Of a stretch of DNA of 64,000 bases, positions 1-11,854 are shown in pieces (the first letter of the stretch is position 1; every line of letters starts with the position of its first letter). The position numbers and the translations under genes were made by a program. The stretch is from Sipunculus nudus. Its lineage: Eukaryota > Annelida > Sipuncula > Golfingiida > Sipunculidae. Under the pieces are notes generated by a model. That model saw nothing but the letters and a program-made list of their open reading frames with translations. It was not told where the DNA came from and made no database searches. The stretch is taken from positions 95,590,624 through 95,654,623 of the forward strand of contig CM049308.1 of the NCBI GenBank assembly GCA_026874595.1, written 5' to 3'.

Positions 1-2004
1 TCAACTGGCACGTCTCCCATGGCAACGAACTATGCCGGCCTAACAGACACATGCAAGACTCTAGCGCACAACAAACCCGGGCCTGCCTAACACGAATCAG
101 AATGTCAACAGCGCACAATAAAAAAAAGACAACTATAACAATATATAAACGTATAAATATTCACCCCAATGCCTCTGTTGTCACAAGTAAGATGTGACAG
201 TTTGTCTTCTTTATGATAGCTATTACAGAATTAATTATGGTTATTGGAATATATTAAAAGTTATGTTCGTTTTGGCCTTTTGCTGATACGTTGCGAGGTA
301 AGGGATCATGTCTGTTTTAGACTTCTCTGCACCTGTCGTATGATCTACATTCGGAGACACCGGTATTTGCTTCATAGCAACGCCAGCACGTCATAGACTG
401 TCAGGTCTTATCTATAGGTTTTCACAATTTACACAGCTACTCATTTAGTGACGTGGTGACTGACGGTTGACTGTCAGATTCTGAACACATCGTGATTACT
501 CATCTGTAGAGACTTTGAAAGTCTTGCTTGACATTTAGGGATGCACGTATTAAACTTTCCAATTTAACAACATATGTTTAATAAAACATTCCTCTCGTTG
601 ATCAGAATCTTACGCAGTTTGTCAGTCAAGGATGGGTTGATTTTACTTATTAGTAATGCTTGCTTTCTGACATGTTGTATGGACCCGTCAGGAGTTTCCT
701 CACCTTTGGCAGCTCTTATAGTTAAACTAAATCAGGAACTTCAGTTCAATAGAACATAGAAATAGACATTGTTACATAATATTAACGTACAATTGATGTA
801 AGACTGAATGTCAAAGCCGTAGTAGACACGACAGATCACGGAAAACTGTCAGATCTGGAAAGAATGTTAAAAAGGACTCCGTGAACTGACATTTCTGTGT
901 GACACCATGTGATCTCATTGACCTTGAGTTCATATATTCATACATAGGTTAGGTACTGCTCTTACTTATGTACCTATAACATGCTAACTCCAAAGTATGT
1001 AATATAGTAAGTAGGATAGATATATTAAATTATAATTTTGAAGGCTAGGGTGGGATGGCGGTTTGAGAAGATCGGGACTACCTGTCCCTTCTCTTTGAAT
1101 CAGATCATTTAAATTCATTTATATATCATGCTTCACGGGAACCACTATTGTATTAACCTGCCCATCTTTATTTACAAAACTCTAACTATACAATTTGAGT
1201 GATTTTTTTTTGTTAAGCTAACCATCTACCATTTTAAACGGAAGCTTAACTAAATATCTAAATTGGCAGAATTCCACGTTTCCTAGCTTTTTAAAGGGCG
1301 CAGCACAAATTGGTGAATATATAAGGTGAGAAGCAAAGATATATCACATTTATGCTAAAAATAAGTTTAATTATGTCCTTATATATTTTATATCAAAAGA
1401 ACACTTTAGAGACAATTTTAAATCCATACTCCTTTACGTGTAAACAAACCACTCATTTACTGGAATAATGTAATGGATAAATAAAAAGAAAATACCACCG
1501 GATTTTCCATTTTTTTGAGTAAAGAAAAACTATTTCTGCAGTTTAGCAGAATATATCATTAAAGAATAGAAGGAACCTATTTTCAGATTTATGACGTTTT
1601 CCAGTAACGAGAAACAAATACCCATTGTTGCTCACATTGTTGCTGCTGACCGTCAAACTGATACAGATAAATAAATCTTTCGTATTTGATGATACAGCTG
1701 CCTATGCAATGTCTCTTTTGAGAATTTCCAATTTAACATTTACTAAAATTTAACTTTCGCTCGAACCATAGTGAAGTAAGGGTAGCGCAAAATTGATGCT
1801 CGGTTTTTTCCCAGTATGCTTATTGTTCTCAAGTGTGATCTGTTAAAAAGGAGTATAATTACTGCGACTGATTAAAGTATATATTTTTCAGTTTACGTTT
1901 TTCAGGATAATGTGTTGAAATTCAACAATTTCCTGCATGTTGTGGTTTTGAGATAAAGTCTAAGAAAGGACCACAGAAAAACAAACGACTTAGGTCCACC
2001 AGAA
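1..2004. other. Gene-free stretch upstream of the window's first gene
   Basis: AT-rich non-coding sequence. The only open frame of note (574-759, plus) has no recognisable domain, no flanking splice signals and normal stop spacing for this composition. No RNA gene or repeat array was seen. Confidence 0.6.
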
Positions 2005-2011
2005 CGGTTAT

Positions 2012-2017
2012 TTTATT
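2012..2017 (-). promoter_or_regulatory. Poly(A) signal AATAAA of the deaminase gene
   Basis: TTTATT on the plus strand reads AATAAA on the minus strand, about 190 bases after the stop codon of the deaminase gene. It is the first clear canonical signal downstream and gives a short, plausible 3' UTR. In an AT-rich genome the motif is common, so this rests on position only. Confidence 0.45.
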
Positions 2018-2204
2018 CAGACGGGCTACATCAGATGGACACAAGACTACAGTAACTATATATTGTGTGTGCTGTCAACTGGTTTAAATTTTGTTCTTAC
2101 AGCTGCCGCCTACATTGTGCACTGTTTATATGTGTAAACAGTTGAAGACTCTAATAGTCATGTGTACATAACACGTGACATATCACGTGACTGTGTATGC
2201 CATT

Positions 2205-4520
2205 CTACCACTTTGGAGATATAATAGGAACCCCTTCCTCTCCGAACACGTGGAGACAGTCATCTTTGTAACTGATATAAACAGGGCCTTGCTGCGTCAT
2301 GCTATTCACCTCGCACCTGGTTTGTTGTTGCCGCCATTCTTTGATCTTTGCTTTGAACTGCCACTGTGAAAACCACTCATCCGTGAACCGACACACGTAA
2401 GTAGTAAAACCAACCTCGCGTAGAAGCTGGTATGATCTATAGGCTGTTTGGACGGTGTTACCCATTCCATCCATTTCGAGACAGTTTTTAAGACACCTGT
2501 ACTTGATCTGAGGATAAAACCCCGCCCAGGCAATCCTCGACACCATCTCAGAGATCTGGGTTTTCATCCATGTCTGGACAGCTCTCAGATGGCGATTGCT
2601 GCAGTCCTCACAGGGTTCCTTGTTGATGACCGTCCACATCTCACACTGCCGACCCTCCACCTGTCTCCTGATCTGGTCAACGTCTCCTTGCTGTAGCTCG
2701 CTGCTCAAGTAGTTGTACAGATTGGCCTCGGCGTGGTAAATCTCCCCAGATGAACCTTTACAGCTTCTGCAAATGATTCCGAACACCTGACTCCAGCCAC
2801 ACATGATGGCCGTCTTCAGATAGACGGACTGCTTCCTCTCCAGAAACGGACTGCGGAAGGCACAACTCTTCAAGAGACTCTGGATCACTGAGGTTAAACG
2901 TAACGAGCGAATTAGCTGTCAAACATCACATACAGACATACACAGAGACTGGGCAAGTAGTGGAATTCAGTTATATTGTATGCTAATTTTTTGACAGTAT
3001 AAAGTTTTAGTGTTAGAATCAGGGAACATGGACAGATATGAGGCCGTTAACTCACCTCACGAGACGGCAGAAAAACACAAATTTTGAAGTTCATATAAGG
3101 TACGCAGACGCAACTAATTACACGTGACTGTCACTGACTGAATTAATGACTTTGTTAAGGTTACTGTTTTGACCTTTTTGGTTAGCACTCTTCAAACAGA
3201 AAATGTTATTTCTACTACATATGATAAATAGAAAGACAGTTCAGGTGGTTGTGATATTAATTATATAATAAATGATTAAGAAATAATAAGTAAAGCTGTG
3301 TTTCATTTGTGGTACTTACTATTTGGCGATGTTGTGCAGCCAGAGGGTTTGAGTTCGTCCGGCATGTCTTAAAGTACAAGTGAACGAAAACAGTAAATGT
3401 GAATGTATATAGACATATCTTTTCAAAGTTCTTTCTTTATATTGACAAATTATTCAGAACGCCTGATTTGTGAAATACCTGCGTTAAGTTTCAAATATTT
3501 AATTACATCAATTATTCCTATAATATTAAATCCATGTAACCTTATATTATGCACAATTTCACTTACATTGGTCATTGCACCTCTGGCCATCTGAAATTAA
3601 ATGATTTTATCATTGAAGAAATATGTTTAGCAGCGTGGAATATATACATAGGGCATATGTCTCATTGGCGAACATAGAGCGTCCTTCAGATTTAGACATA
3701 ACACACACACACACACTGTCTTAATAATTATATCAATTAAATATCTTTAAACATCTGCAAATTTCCTTTTTGTGCCAATTTAAAGTCTATATTATAGTTT
3801 TATATTAGTCTATATTAAAGCACTATTTTAATTTCAAAGACGAGGTTCATATCATAAAATAAGAAAAATCAATTAGATTTTATGAAGTCTTAGCTAATTT
3901 ATCCTCAGGACGTTAAATCTTGAATTATCCAAAAACAAGAAACCAAGTAACATTATGTTTATATAGTTCAGAAACTGGAAAAAAACTAAAAATGTCCAGA
4001 GTCGAAAAATGATTTTTCTGAATTAAAATTAGCTTATATTTGTTAAAACATAACTGAAGTTATACTTACAAACAGGCAGAATTCCTGCAACGAGAAAACA
4101 AGATTTAATTAATAGGCGATTCCTTGAAAGAATCACGAAAAAAGTAACATCACTGCTTTTCTGTTTTTAGACTATCATGAAGTTTATACTATTATACTGA
4201 CACATGATTGAAGTGGTTTAGACCACAGGTTTACTTGGAGTTTATTTCATTATAATATCGCCCGATACAAAAGGCATAATTTGGAGAACGTAATAGGATT
4301 TCCTTTGCGGTGCGGTTTATAAATGTTACTTACATTGACTTCCTGACATTACCCATATTCATAAAACAAGGACTTAAAAATCAGGAAATAGAACTAAAAT
4401 CCATCTCTCAAACAGCAGGGCGGTGTCCTCAGCTGGTACATGTTACCGTGATATATCACATAACAACGTGTACTTACCTGTGATCAGCGTGACGGCCAGC
4501 AGCACGGCCGGACACTCCAT
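2205..4520 (-). CDS. Secreted AID/APOBEC-like zinc deaminase (five exons)
   Basis: Join 4520-4478, 4084-4070, 3590-3567, 3367-3320 and 2887-2205 (minus). Every internal exon ends in phase 1, each donor is GTAAGT or GTAAGTA-like, each acceptor ends in AG, and the ATG codon at residue 44 is made across the last junction (A|TG). The product is about 270 residues. Residues 1-20 form a signal peptide (MECPAVLLAVTLITG...). The catalytic core has HAE at residues 95-97 (zinc-binding His, proton-shuttling Glu) and PCEDC at 135-139 (two zinc-binding Cys). They are separated by a loop of 37 residues, longer than the roughly 23-28 usual in AID/APOBEC proteins. A strand-like segment (SQVFGIIC) precedes HAE, and another (MWTVINKE) precedes PCEDC, as in the deaminase fold. 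There are about a dozen further Cys, fitting an extracellular protein. Known families: zinc deaminases convert cytidine or adenosine bases by hydrolysis; the signal peptide points to the secreted AID/APOBEC-like group (SNADs). Substrate is not shown. Alternative: a deaminase derived from bacterial toxin families. Confidence 0.82.
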
Positions 4521-4852
4521 ATTGTGTGCTTCTTATAGTGACGCTGCAGTTCTACGTGAAAAATTGAAAATGTAACATTCCTATATACGCATTATTTTAA
4601 AATTAATTTTCAATGAAGTTGATATTTAGAATGTGAACATTTAGAAGTCTGATCCGGAATAAAATATGATTGTAACATGAATTGTATTTCTTGTGTAGTA
4701 AATTAATTGCATCCCTGATAGTTGGAGACTAATCTAAAAAGAAATTGTCTTATATATAATATATAAAATATACATTATATATGATAAAATATACATTATA
4801 TATGAAATATTTGAAGGTTATAAAATATAAACGTTATCTAACAAACAAAACC

Positions 4853-4950
4853 TACCAGTTTTAAAATAAACAAAACCCGCCAGTTTTAAAATAGCAAACA
4901 ATACCTGCCAGTTTAAAAATATCAAATAAAACCTGCCAGTTTAAAAAAGT
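4853..4950 (+). repeat. Short tandem repeat, unit about 30 bp, four copies
   Basis: Four degenerate copies of a unit containing CTGCCAGTTTTAAAATA followed by an A-rich linker with CAAA. It lies about 350 bases upstream of the deaminase start codon, so it could be near the promoter, but no function is visible. Confidence 0.7.
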
Positions 4951-7858
4951 TTTTAGAAATGTTTTTTTTCAGACGATACCTGTGCTGGGTGCACAACTTG
5001 GTGACGAGTCAGGCAGAATTACAGTGTACGGGGCCAGGATAAATCTTCTACTGTATATATAAATATATCCTCCCCACGTTCACAAAGCTGTTAATGCGAA
5101 CAGAAGAAGGCACTACTGTTTTTAAGTTTTTTTTAACAATAAACCTAGATAATATCCTTCATTAACAATCAGATTTAACAGATATTGATCAGCGAAATCA
5201 AGCTACAATATATTGCTATAAGCGAGAACTTGCTGATACCATTGTAAATGAACAGAGAGAACTCTGATTGCACACACCACTGCATGTGTAAACTGGTAAC
5301 TGGTTATGGATTACAATCACCAAGTCATTAATGTATCTGATAAACCCTTTACAATGTACTGTCCTATAAGGTGTAAGCTATAACGAACAGTGGTTTACTG
5401 TAAACAGCCGTCCACAGGCGAGAGAAAGGACCCCTCCCCATCCCGTTGATCTCTGCATTGTCCATACCACTGGTACTGTTTGTTATAAATTTGTCAAAGA
5501 ATTTATTTTTTTTTTTAACGTATCAGTACATGGCGACTTTTAGTTAATAAATAAGCCGTAAGTCTAACAAGGGCCCCAAGGACTTCATGCTCACTTGTGA
5601 ATTGTTCCCACATGATAATCCTGTAAAAACTAGAATTATTTCATCTCATACCGGACATTATTGATATCTAGTATTTTATCACCACTGGAAAAACCTTCAG
5701 AGAATGGTAACAGAAAATAAATCTTCAGTAATACTGAACAATGTGCCAATTTGAGATGTGTATATCAGGCATACATCTCCAGTAAAAGTAAAAACTGGGC
5801 ATGATATATTATTGAGCATACATGATGAATACACTTTTACTTCTCGAGTGGTATGTACAATGCCTGTACAGAGGCTGATCACACTTTGATGACTGCTAAG
5901 AGTTGAAAATAAAAAAAAAAAGTCATATTTAATGCAGTTTGTCACAAAACTGACCATGCAACCTACTTTTACAAAGAAATGAATATATATGGGAAAATTC
6001 GGTGAAAAATTGGTGCAAACCCAACTTAAAGAGCAAAACTAACTGCATCATAAAAGGACTTGTTTAAGGGTCCCAGGATTGTCTCAAGAACGTGCATAAA
6101 TATGTTCCAGCATTTCTCAAAAGATGCAGAAGACCTCTGGACATTTTTAATTAATAAAATAACCCATACTGGTATTTTTTAATTTGGGATTAAGGAAAAA
6201 CAAACAACCTGGTGATCAGCAAACAATAACTCAAAGTGGAGTAAGAATAAAGACGTGATGATTCTGGGGAACTGGTTTATCCAGTTAAGAATTCATACAG
6301 CTTTTGCTGAGAAAAAGCCATCAGTTAGGTCAGTTTTAAGGAAAAGGGCACGAACCAGGTCAAAAGTACAGGTCTGTGTGTCTGATATGGTTCTAATAAC
6401 TGGTTTGGCAAATTTTCTTCAAACTTTGCTTGATGACAAGGATATATGCCTGGCTGATGCACGTACTTTCATTTTTTTTGTCCCCCGCTTCCTTGAACGG
6501 AACGGGGAACATTGATTTGGGTTTGTCTCTCTGTCCCTCTGTCTGTCTGTCCATCCGTCAGGTCTTCGTTTCCGTGCGATAACTTTCCTAAATTTTATCC
6601 GATTTCATTCAAATTTGGGTCAGTGATTACTCTCATCCACATTGGTTTGGATTGGTTTTGGAGTGTCTGTCTCACAAGATAATGATAAAATATGATATTC
6701 CATTTTTACATGATGAATCACCACATTTAGTTTCACTAATCACCAAAAGGTGTCGCTAGCGGTGGACATAAAATACAATGTACTTTATTTTTTTCCCCAG
6801 TAACTGCCAGGTGCTGCCATCTTTTGAGCGCGGTTAAAACTGTTTCTACTTTGTCACCAAAAACTTTAAAATCATCCCGGACTTGAAGGCGGAAGCGGAG
6901 GACATAAATTCTTTTTTGTTTATGCTTGTTTTTAAATTAGCTACATCATGACTGCATAATAGGCCACAAGTTTCACAAGAGTACATTTTTTATGGGCTCA
7001 TTCTAAACAAAATCTAATGCACTACTGAGAAAAGCTATTATCGTTAACACACGGACGTCAGACGACAGACGGACGTCTCACCATGGCTATAACTCACAAA
7101 TAACTAATAAACAAAACGGGTGTCAGTCTCACAAACATCAGGAGTACCATGAAGGTAGCGCTGCCACCAGAGAAAACTTATCTCAGGTTTAATCCTTTCT
7201 AATTATTATCTCTCATGATTACCCCTTTATCAACTCAAGAGCCCCCAACAATTTATCTCATAATCTCAGTGACGGAAACGTCGAGTTACCCCTTGGTCAA
7301 TGCATTGTCAGGCGCAATTCACATCCTTTCCTCATAATAAATAATGTTAAAGTTTGTATTAATAATTGATGATTTTCCTTATGTATGAATGTTTGTGACA
7401 AAATTTAACATTTAAAGTTTCTCTCTCAGTGACACCTTATAGATTGAATTTTTCCCTTGTGAGCATGTAAGTGCCCAACTTCTCCAAGGACACTAATGCA
7501 TGTACATTAATGTCTACATAGTTGAAATAACTAACATCTGTCTGTGATAACATAATTCACTTGCATACACACTAAAGATTACCGTTGTGCTCCCATCTCG
7601 ACTTTTGATTTGCATCTGTTCCTCCAGTTTACCACCAGATGGCGGCACTTCCTACAGACCACAATCCGCCATGTACTCTATATCATGTACTTTGTATCAT
7701 GTGCTTTATATCATGTACTTTGTATCGTGTACTTTGTTTCGTGTACTTGTATCATGCACTTTATATCGTGCACTCAGAATCACTCTAGAATTCCAAAATT
7801 CCAAATCATAACTGGTGCACCTTAATACACATGCTTATTGGGTTCTTCCAGTTTTAGT
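4951..7858. other. Intergenic, with weak dispersed repeats
   Basis: No gene recognised. The stretch 6478-7080 contains segments of a style common in invertebrate dispersed repeats: a (TCTG)-rich run with CCATCCGTC near 6520-6560, and a block with ACGGACGTCAGACGACAGACGGACG-like periodicity near 7050-7078. Open frames at 5697-5957 and 6255-6515 show no domain and are probably chance. Confidence 0.5.
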
Positions 7859-7869
7859 TGATATATATA

Positions 7870-7936
<67 letters not shown>
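7859..7936 (+). repeat. Compound microsatellite (AT)n(GT)n(GA)n
   Basis: A run of AT, then about ten GT, then about two dozen GA dinucleotides. Open frames crossing it on both strands are repeat artefacts. Confidence 0.95.
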
Positions 7937-7939
<3 letters not shown>

Positions 7940-10900
7940 GCCAATCTCCTGATTTCACACACAGGCCACACAGGCACAGTACATAGTAATTTCTTTATTT
8001 GCGAAGATAAACCATCACTAACCAGTAACCTCGTCCCCTCCACCCATGATTTCTTTATTTCACCAGTCACGAAAATAATATTTCCATATTGCATTTCCTG
8101 CTGCATTTTGAATACAATGAAGATTTGAATGTTAAAAGCAGCGGTGAAGCCTTCTTATAAGTCAGCCTGTATAAGCTGATGGGCTATTGTCGTCATCCAT
8201 GCCGTCCGCCGTTCTGGTGTACGTTAACTTTAATCTTTTGAGCGGGATATATAGAAAGAATTTAACATGTAGGTGCTTCATTTCTTAAGGGTAGATGCAC
8301 ATTTACGAAATCTCGGTCGAGTTCGAAGATGAGTCACCTTGACCCACATTTCAAGGTCACAGAGTTATTTATAGAAAAAAATGTTGAGGTTATTTCTCTG
8401 GAATGATAATATATTATAAAATGCCCTCCTCATTGAGTTAAACATTTAAAAGAACTTTTAATTATTCACAATGTATGTATATAAATAATGTTTATAAGCA
8501 GCATATATATATAGATAATGGTAAAAAATCAAATTCTATTTTAAAGAAACCTTGTCCAATGCAGCTTTACAGCAGAGAAATGTACAAACCCACGGCCTCT
8601 GGTGGTAGAAATAATTAATACCTCTGCCAAGGAAGTTATGTTTTCATTCGAATCTGTGTGTCAGTTGGTTTCAGATTGTCTGTTACCGGAATTACGCAAA
8701 CACAACCGATTTAGGTTCCATTAAGCTTTGTGGACGAGTACGTGACAGGACAGGTCCCATTAAATATTAAATATTGGATCCTGATGAAAGGAAGTTCCAG
8801 GATAGGCCTACTAGTTCTTTTCCAGTGGTATCAGGTTTAAATTGAAATAGCTGGTAACGAGCTGGTTGTTTGAGAATAGGTCCACATTCAAAACTCCCCG
8901 AGAATCCCGTCCAAAATGGCTGCCACTTTCTAAAAATTGTTATAAGTTTGCTTTGAAAAAGTTATAAATACAAGTGTCTAAACATATCTTTTAAGGTACG
9001 AGAAATCTGGTAAAATGCTTATCTAGAGGTTTATAGGTATCCGAATAAAGTAGATGCAGCAGTGAGTATCGCCAGAATATTGTACCGGCATTAGATGCCA
9101 CCGATGATGATGAGATTGAATCTACATCGGTCAATATATGTGTAGACATAGGACCACTTGAGGAGGGGAAGACTGGTGGCTGTCACTTTAAGTGATTATC
9201 TGGTTTCTGAGAATTTAATTCACGAATAATTATTCTTATGTCTTAAAACCCATAGGGGCATTTTATCTTTTTCTAATGCCTATTTTCTAATGCCAGAGAA
9301 TATAATAAAAAAAAAATAAAATAAAAAAGTCGGCCATATTGTGGGCCACCTCCTTAATAGATGTATGGCTTATTTGGGCTTATTTGAAAGGAGAGATGTA
9401 TGTTGCTACATGTTTAGTAGACCTGCAACAGGTCGAGAAATAATATTTTTTTTATTTTTGTTTTCACGTTTCTTAATGTTCAGTGATCATTTTATAATTC
9501 ATGTATTGTCTCCTTCTTTGGGGTGCAAATAGTTTACTTTCTTTCTCCAGGGGGCCACACTATCACTAAGGGGTAAGGATTACATGAGAATCCTCTTATT
9601 GAGCACACAGATGCCTCCTATAGGGATAATTGTAAATTTCGAAACTGGCCATGGCAGCAATAGGGCAGCTGGACATAGGGTCATCAGAGTAACAGTATAG
9701 GGGTTGCTTTTACTTGGGGTATGTTTATGTAAGATCAGAATCTGACAAACCTATTTGGACCTACGCAGGTCTAGATGTTTACTAGAGACTTGGAGGATAG
9801 AGCGACATTGCTTAAGGGAACTCTACGTAAATATGCTAAACACTTTTCCTTTTCTACACATAGCTTAATTGTCTAATAAATTACGTAAACCATGGATTAA
9901 GGAGAGCCATATGGATAACTCACCTACTAAGTATATGATGTAAACGAGCCAGCTACATGATATTAAACCATCAGTCAACGGAGGAATCAAGGTTAGAAGT
10001 TACTCGAGCATACTGTATCTCGGACTGAATAGAACTCGTATGTAGTTCCTCTCTTGACGGGCCTATCTCTTGTCAAAGTTAACTCGAACGTATACGAAAT
10101 ACAACCAAGTTCACATAAAGACTATAGATGGTTGTTACAGCTTTATTTGTCCAAACATCTGAAGAAAAACTACTGTATAAAAATGTACAACACAAGCAGG
10201 AATACACTAGCGTTATTTGAAACAGCACACATTAATATATTTCACAGATTCATATTAGTTAAACAATTGCACAAAGGTTATCACATAGCATTGTTATTGA
10301 AGTAGTGTATGTAATGATTGGATGTCGGGTAGATACCTCAGATGATGATCCGCACCACACACAGTTACATATACAGTCATACATAATCATATATAAGTAT
10401 ATACCACACCTGTAAGTTACTGACCATCATTTTTGTTGTCCTGATTATTCTAGAATCAGTTTTTTTTTGTTCTGAGAAAAGTTCATGCCTTATGCAAACC
10501 TCTGATGCAATATGCACGGAAATAGTCTTATCAGTGATACAAATAATAAACACAGTTTCAGAATGAGCAGTCAATGAGTGTGTTTAAATAAATAGATATA
10601 CCAGGATGTTAAAGTCATTCTTGAGTAGTACTCGTAGTTCCCGGTAGATGACGCTGCAATAGCCCCTTAGATAAAGGTCTTATTTCTCGAGATTTATGTG
10701 AAAATTCGGAAAATGATCCCCCTCGGGACACATTTTGCATAATTCCCGACAGTTTAAGACCAATAATGGGTATTCCCAGGCGTGGTCAAATGTATGTATG
10801 TGTATATATATATGTCGCATAGAATTGAGATATCTATAGAATGTGTACATTCTATGGATTATATACTTAATGGATACATTCTATGGTCCAAACCATGGAA

Positions 10901-11850
10901 TGTGTGCATTCCATATCCAGGTTCATGGAATATGGATAATTCCACTGAAAGTACTCAAATATCTGTATCCGTACTCTTGTTGACAAGAAGACATGTTGAA
11001 ACAGGCTTGTTTAACAGACATATTTTCATCGCATAACAAGTTAGACAAACTAGTTTAACAAATTATTTGAACGATATTCCCATAAATTATATACAGTTTG
11101 TTGATTCGATGTAGTTAAATACCATAGCTTATATTAATACTCATGTGGAGAAAAAAAATATTGAGATTTACAGGCTTAAATATATATATATATTTAAATA
11201 ACAAATTTACAGTTATTTTATTATTTCAGGGTCTGAAATTAACACTATTATGAAAACACCGTGGTGCCGAGTGGACTTGTTTTTTAACTTGTCTCTGTCT
11301 TTCATTCATTTTTAAATTGCTTAAAATTATTCAGGGCAGGATCAAAAGTCAACTGCATGTTTAATCAGAGTGTTCATGTTTAATCAGAGCGGTCATGTTT
11401 AATCAGAGTGGTCATGCATTTAATTATTACCATAATGCACTATACAGAGAATAACAGACAGATAGAACTGTATCCTGGCTGTAACAGCGGACTATAGAAT
11501 GTAAACATTGTATGGTTTGGCCAAAGAATAAATACATTCTATAACGTCCAGTATTACAGGTACATGTGGTAGGGAAAGTTTTGTGACGACACCATGATAT
11601 CCATCCCCGAATTAAAAACACACAAAGCATATATTAACATTTACAATATTTAAAAGTCATTGTTTAAATTAACTGTGAGAGATTCTTTCAAAGGTTGAAG
11701 TCATAAGAAACATATTTTCAAACGCATTAGAATTAAAACTGAACATTATATAATTTTAAACAAAAGAGTCTGTGGTATTGAAGAAATGAGTGATTGACGA
11801 GGCCAGAACAAAATATCTAGGTGAACGTGCTGAGGACGTTACCACATTAA
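7937..11850. other. Intergenic stretch downstream of the LU gene
   Basis: No coding exon recognised. It contains a palindrome cluster at 10820-10935 and, at 11355-11415, three to four copies of an approximately 20-bp unit with CATGTTTAATCAGAG. On the minus strand these supply several ATTAAA motifs that could serve as poly(A) signals for the LU gene, though they lie about 450 bases after its stop. Confidence 0.45.
10836..10935. repeat. Cluster of short palindromes around GAATGTxxxxCATTC
   Basis: Near-perfect small inverted repeats occur in a row: ATAGAATGTGTACATTCTAT (nine-base arms) and ATGGAATGTGTGCATTCCAT (eight-base arms), with related half copies GGATACATTCTATGG and CATGGAATATGG between and after. 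Related half motifs recur near 11500-11545. They could form cruciforms or reflect a palindrome-prone repeat. Confidence 0.6.
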
Positions 11851-11854
11851 CCAC

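Noticed and set aside
7822-8128. Open frames with RERERE or SLSLSL runs
   Set aside because: Translations of a GA/GT microsatellite.
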